This document shows positions 31,301 through 34,866 of a DNA stretch of 34,866 nucleotides, piece after piece. The notes under the pieces were generated by a model. That model saw only the letters and a list, made by a program, of their open reading frames with translations, was not told the DNA's origin and ran no database searches. Source of the stretch: Guillardia theta CCMP2712 (taxonomy: Eukaryota; Cryptophyceae; Pyrenomonadales; Geminigeraceae). Location: the NCBI RefSeq assembly GCF_000315625.1, contig NW_005434669.1:628595-663460 (forward strand), read 5' to 3'. Positions within the stretch are counted from its first letter, which is position 1, and each line of letters begins with the position of its first letter. The position numbers and the translations under genes are program-made.

Positions 31301-33387
31301 AGTGCAATACCTGCTCAGCTTGGACAAAAAGGAAGCAAGGTTTGCAGTGCTCAATCCACGTTCAGCTATTTGCTGTTTCTGGAGTCAGCATGGAGGACTT
31401 TATTCGAATCGACAAAAACATCGTGCCATCAAACAACATCATTTCTAAGAGGAAGGTGTCGGAGATCGAAGAAGATTCAGTTGGTATTGAGGAATGCAAG
31501 GCACAGATTTTGGAAGAAAATGATACGGAGATGAAAGATGTAGAGTTAGTGACATCCAGGTATGTTGCTTCCAACATCATGAAAATTATTGTGCCTGGTC
31601 TGGTTGACAACATCCTGAAACAACTTCTCCGAACGTACTTGCACGTATGGCATCGGATAATTGCAGAATATTATGAGCATGCCTTGCGGAAAGATGTCAA
31701 ATCTTCCTTTCTGATTTTAGCCTATTTTTGGACACATGCTTGTGACCATAACATGGTGGAACCAGAAACTGTCTTGAAGGCTATGCACTATACCCTCAAG
31801 GCCGCTAAATTCGCTGTGGAAAACCTTGCCTTTGGTGCAGCATTAGAAATGCTTCAACGAGCGTGTCGAATGACAAATAGTCTGGCAAGCATGCAGTCAA
31901 TCATCGATTACAAGGTCGGTCTGCTTCTGGAAATGGCTCCTCTCACGCTACTTGTCTATGGTCACGGGAGTAGTGAATCGATTGCAGCATATCATGGTTT
32001 GCGGCATGTCATCAAGAGCGCGACGCTCGATGATCAGGCGGTCGTCATCCTGGCAGGTGTATGCGCCAACCTGTTTGCCAGACAGCTGTTTGAATCTGGG
32101 AAAAAGATTGCTGTATGCATGTTTCGGAATGGCCTCAAGATTTCAAATTTTCACAAAGAGGTTGGATTATGTTTTATGATTCAAGCGTTGCACAGTCTTG
32201 GGGATTTTGCTGGTGTATTAAGGTACATGAATGATCTGTACGGGCACTACCAGGAACATGTTACACAGGAAACCGAAATCCCGATGATAAATGGTGTACT
32301 TTTGACCATTGTCAACTTGTCCAAGTGGCCAACTGCATTGCTGATATCTGGAGAAATCGATCAGGCAGAGGAAAAGTTCAAGGAAATCATGCAACTGATA
32401 GAAACTATCGATCACCCGCCTACTATTTGTCAGATGTTCTGTAATTTGATATCGGACTATTTCACGTTGAATGGAGATTACCATCGTTGTCGGGACTTGT
32501 CTAACAGGGCTCTAATACTTGCGCAGAGGTATGATTTAGGTCAGTGCAAAGACATAGCAGAACGAGCACTGGCCTGGGCAATCTCATCGCTGAGTAGAAG
32601 CGAATCAACTGGGGACGAGCTGCTGCATCAACGAAGCCCAATGGAAAGCGGTGAAGCTGGTGGATACCAGACTGCACCTTCGAACTCGGATCACGGACCT
32701 CAGCAGCCTGTCAAGCGCATACCAATTCGTTCAGACTTCATGACGGGGGAGAGGTATGAATCGATCCTGGGGGTATACGTGGCAGCTCTCAAGAGCGAAT
32801 GGAAGAACGTGAAGCACATGGTCGACTCAAGCATGCAAACCGTGGAGCGATCGGGAACCTACTTATTCTCTGAGTACTTGAGAGTGCGGAATATGGCGAT
32901 GCTGTCGCTGGCACAAGAAAACATTGCAGACAACGAGATATGGGTGAACTACATCAAAGGAATTCGCCTCGACTATCAAAGATGCCAGACAATCTGTGCC
33001 TCCAAAGGCCTCGTGTTTCTTGCGCTCCTGGCAGCTCTTGATTGGTTTGAGCTAGAGCTACTCGAGTTAGAACATACCAGGAAGGTTGATGACGCTCTAC
33101 ATAAGGTGTGCAAGGACACAAGAAGCGTGCTTCGAATGGTGAAAGGAGGAAGCAGCTTCCCGCTGATCACTCATGCCAACTATCTTCTCCGGGAGTACGA
33201 GAACATTCTCATTGAATTCGCAGACGCTGCGATCAGTCCAGGTGACTCGGACTACAAGGGCAACTACGAGGACGCATGGATCACCTCGACGTTGGTGGAT
33301 CAGAAGAGAGACTCACAGACGAGCCTCATGTCGGAAGAAAGCTTGTTGGACCTCCTCAACGACAACATCTTTGACGCCTCCTTATGA
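28346..33387 (+). CDS. Soluble-type adenylyl cyclase (ADCY10-like) with a cNMP-binding domain inside the first catalytic domain
   Basis: Makes cAMP from ATP; relatives are HCO3-/Ca2+-regulated and lack membrane helices. Seven exons: 28346-28549, 28628-28675, 28723-28773, 28829-29017, 29065-29121, 29179-29397 and 29443-33387 (1,570 aa; human 1,610), all introns phase 0. C1 begins with VLLVDISGFTRLSDRF (metal Asp 99) and GDIIKFAGDALIV (Lys 145, Asp 149), then CAISLERHGVFK. Residues of about 247-382 are a cyclic-nucleotide-binding domain (EGELIMQQGDEGDSMMIVH; phosphate cassette IGEVSLLSGERRMAS, 332-346, with its Glu and Arg). C1 resumes with LRLHQAISFGQVWFAHVGG and EFLVIGKALNEAALA. C2 follows (MTVLFVRLHLED, DDKGVLAICVMG, GSMVNMAARLM), keeping the nucleotide-contact Lys, Asn and Arg. 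No Walker A motif is seen after C2, where animal sAC has a P-loop NTPase; the remaining 800 residues look helical, TPR-like in part. The bicarbonate-contact Arg (human R176) appears as Ala. Confidence 0.9.
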
Positions 33388-33450
33388 TCGTCGCACTTCA
33401 CTGTATAATTCTCGTTGCTGTATGTAAATTATGGAGTATGGGTGCACCTT

Positions 33451-34515
33451 CTAGTGGTGGTAGATACTTTCCTTGACAGGCAGCTTGATGTCGTACAGCC
33501 AAGCAACCGTCCTCAATCCGAACCCAACCACGAACCCGCTCGCTGCTCGCACATACATGGGCATCCCCATCATACGAGCCGCCACGTAGGCGCCTCCTCC
33601 GCAGAAGGCTGTGGTGGCATAGAGCTCTGCATGCGAGTGAAGGATCCTGACTGGTCGATGCGTCAGGACGTCTCTTGTCAGCCCCCCAAAGGTCGACGTG
33701 ATCATCCCGCAGAGGGCGGAGAGGAAGGGAGAGAGACCTGCCCGCACTCCGTTCATGGCGCCGATACAGCAGAAGACGCCGATGCCGCAAGAGTCAAGCC
33801 AGAAGATCCACGTGTCTTCCTGGCTGAGCTTGAGTTGCTGGGCAGCATGATTCCACCAGAAGAAAGTCATGACCGACGACAAGATGGAGATCCAAAGGTA
33901 CTCCTGCTCGTCCATCCAAAACGCTCTCTTTGATTTCCCGTTCTCGTGCCCCAACAGCATGTCCCTTATCGTTCCTCCTCCGACTGCCGTGATGGTACCT
34001 ATTACGACACAACCCAACAAGTCCATCCCTGATGACGCCGCTGTCAACGTTCCCGTCATGGCGAATGTCGCCGTACCCAGATAGTCGCCAGCTCGTAGAA
34101 TCCCCCCGACTGAGAGCTCAGGGTACCTCGACAAGCGATCTTCCAGGTGGTTCTTGCCCGCAGCCTCACCGGAGGGTTTCGAGCTCATGGCCCTTGCATG
34201 GCAGGAAGCGATCGATACAGCCCAAGCAGACGCTCCTCTGACTTTCTGCAGGCTGTATGTCCCGTGAATGCGAGCATGCATGTTTCTTTCCTGCAGCAGC
34301 GACGTGCACGTGCGTCCCGGGACAAGCGAAGGAGTTTTAAATGGGCAACGAGTCTGCAAGCCTCGGGGGAGGAGGGAGGAGGGAAGAACAGAGCGAGAGA
34401 GAAGAGGAGAGAAGAGAAGAGAAGAGAAGCTGACGGGAACAGCGTCGCTCATCTTCATCCCCTTCTCCCCCAGCATCGTCGCTGTCCTCACTGCACTTCG
34501 CCAACCCCCTAGCAT
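33451..34515 (-). CDS. UPF0126 (glycine-transporter-domain) membrane protein, probably organellar
   Basis: Small integral membrane protein of the UPF0126/YicG family (Pfam glycine transporter domain), in which two homologous halves of about 80 residues form a TRIC-like fold; the physiological substrate is uncertain. 354 aa from ATG 34515, intronless. Half one (about 140-220) has LGTATFAMTGTLTAASSGMD and TAVGGGTIRDMLLG; half two (about 238-320) has GVFCCIGAMNGVRAGL and STFGGLTRDVLTHRP. The GGGTIRD and GGLTRD signatures are typical of the two halves. Bacterial members have about 205 aa; the additional 130 N-terminal residues are rich in Ser, Arg and Leu with few acids, as in a mitochondrial or plastid targeting sequence. 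Its stop lies 63 bp from that of the convergent cyclase gene, so the 3' UTRs probably overlap. Confidence 0.85.
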   Translation of the reverse strand: MLGGWRSAVRTATMLGEKGMKMSDAVPVSFSSLLFSPLLSRSVLPSSLLPRGLQTRCPFKTPSLVPGRTCTSLLQERNMHARIHGTYSLQKVRGASAWAVSIASCHARAMSSKPSGEAAGKNHLEDRLSRYPELSVGGILRAGDYLGTATFAMTGTLTAASSGMDLLGCVVIGTITAVGGGTIRDMLLGHENGKSKRAFWMDEQEYLWISILSSVMTFFWWNHAAQQLKLSQEDTWIFWLDSCGIGVFCCIGAMNGVRAGLSPFLSALCGMITSTFGGLTRDVLTHRPVRILHSHAELYATTAFCGGGAYVAARMMGMPMYVRAASGFVVGFGLRTVAWLYDIKLPVKESIYHH

Positions 34516-34866
34516 TGCGAATCCTGCAAGCAACGTAACGGATAATCAACGGACACGCTTGGAGCGGCGGCGGGCCCGCCCATTGCGTGAACTTGCCAGT
34601 CCGGCGGAGTCAGCTGGGGAAGTTGGAGAGGTTCACTGAAAGACGAGAAGTGCCTGGGCTACTAGCGAGACTAGGGGATTCTTGTCTCAGAAGTCCAGTG
34701 AGGGCGAGCCGAAGGAGGGGAAAGCTGCAGCGCAAGGTGAGAAGAGCCGGGAGGGGAAGGAGGAGCACGCATACAGTCTCTGCCATCAGTCCGATCTCAA
34801 TGTTTGGACTTCTACTTGTCCTCATGGTCTGAGAAAACAGTCAAGACAGGCACGGAAATCACTTAA
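34516..34866. other. Right-edge region, 5' flank of the UPF0126 gene
   Basis: No supported gene. A plus-strand ATG at about 34800 begins MFGLLLVLM followed by a possible donor (gtctga), so a first exon coding for a signal peptide could start here, but its continuation lies outside the window. Confidence 0.3.

Noticed and set aside
1-34866. CRISPR arrays, bacterial operons, insertion sequences, tRNA or rRNA genes
   Set aside because: None was seen. The tandem repeats have no spacers, the genes have spliceosomal introns, and I found no transposase, no terminal repeat elements and no recognisable RNA gene.

Overview
The window is nuclear DNA of a eukaryotic microbe. It carries eleven protein genes, at least eight of them split by very short introns (mostly 40-60 nt). 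I placed 43 introns by hand from GT-AG (once possibly GC-AG) sites that restore family alignments; 34 lie between codons (phase 0). An IP3 receptor, a soluble-type adenylyl cyclase, a TM9 protein and a bacterial-type TrmB with a possible organelle presequence together suggest a free-living, possibly secondarily photosynthetic protist. A cryptophyte-like alga would fit, but the sequence alone does not prove it.

Layout. 608-9200 (+): a full-length IP3-receptor calcium channel of 13 exons. 9819-10907 (+): a small EF-hand protein whose first intron holds a 23-bp minisatellite. 11592-13736 (+): a secreted cysteine-repeat (GCC2/GCC3) protein with a CUB-like domain. 14092-15207 (+): a stand-alone 3'(2'),5'-bisphosphate nucleotidase (BPNT1/Met22-like). 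15825-16952 (+): a membrane-anchored histidine phosphatase. 17122-19873 (-): a tRNA m7G46 methyltransferase (TrmB/Trm8-like) fused in frame to a second, almost identical copy of the nucleotidase. The two copies form a 1,101-bp inverted repeat around the histidine phosphatase. 20730-22864 (-): TM9 superfamily protein. 23766-24750 (+): unrecognised protein. 25019-25888 (-): SSU72 phosphatase, spread over six small exons. 28346-33387 (+): soluble-type adenylyl cyclase with a cyclic-nucleotide-binding domain inserted inside its first catalytic domain. 33451-34515 (-): UPF0126 membrane protein. Gene-free parts hold microsatellites, a 680-bp pyrimidine pentamer array and a G-rich stretch.

Two architectures stand out. 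The first is the TrmB-nucleotidase fusion. In yeast, the orthologues Trm8 and Met22 meet in rapid tRNA decay: tRNAs lacking m7G46 (with other lesions) are destroyed by Xrn1/Rat1, and loss of Met22 blocks this because PAP inhibits those nucleases. A fusion of exactly these two activities is striking, although its near-identity to the neighbouring gene indicates a recent duplication or conversion that may be accidental. The second is the adenylyl cyclase with a cNMP sensor spliced into its catalytic core, an arrangement that suggests direct product feedback. The IP3 receptor, EF-hand protein and cyclase are all second-messenger proteins, but I see no evidence that they are co-regulated.
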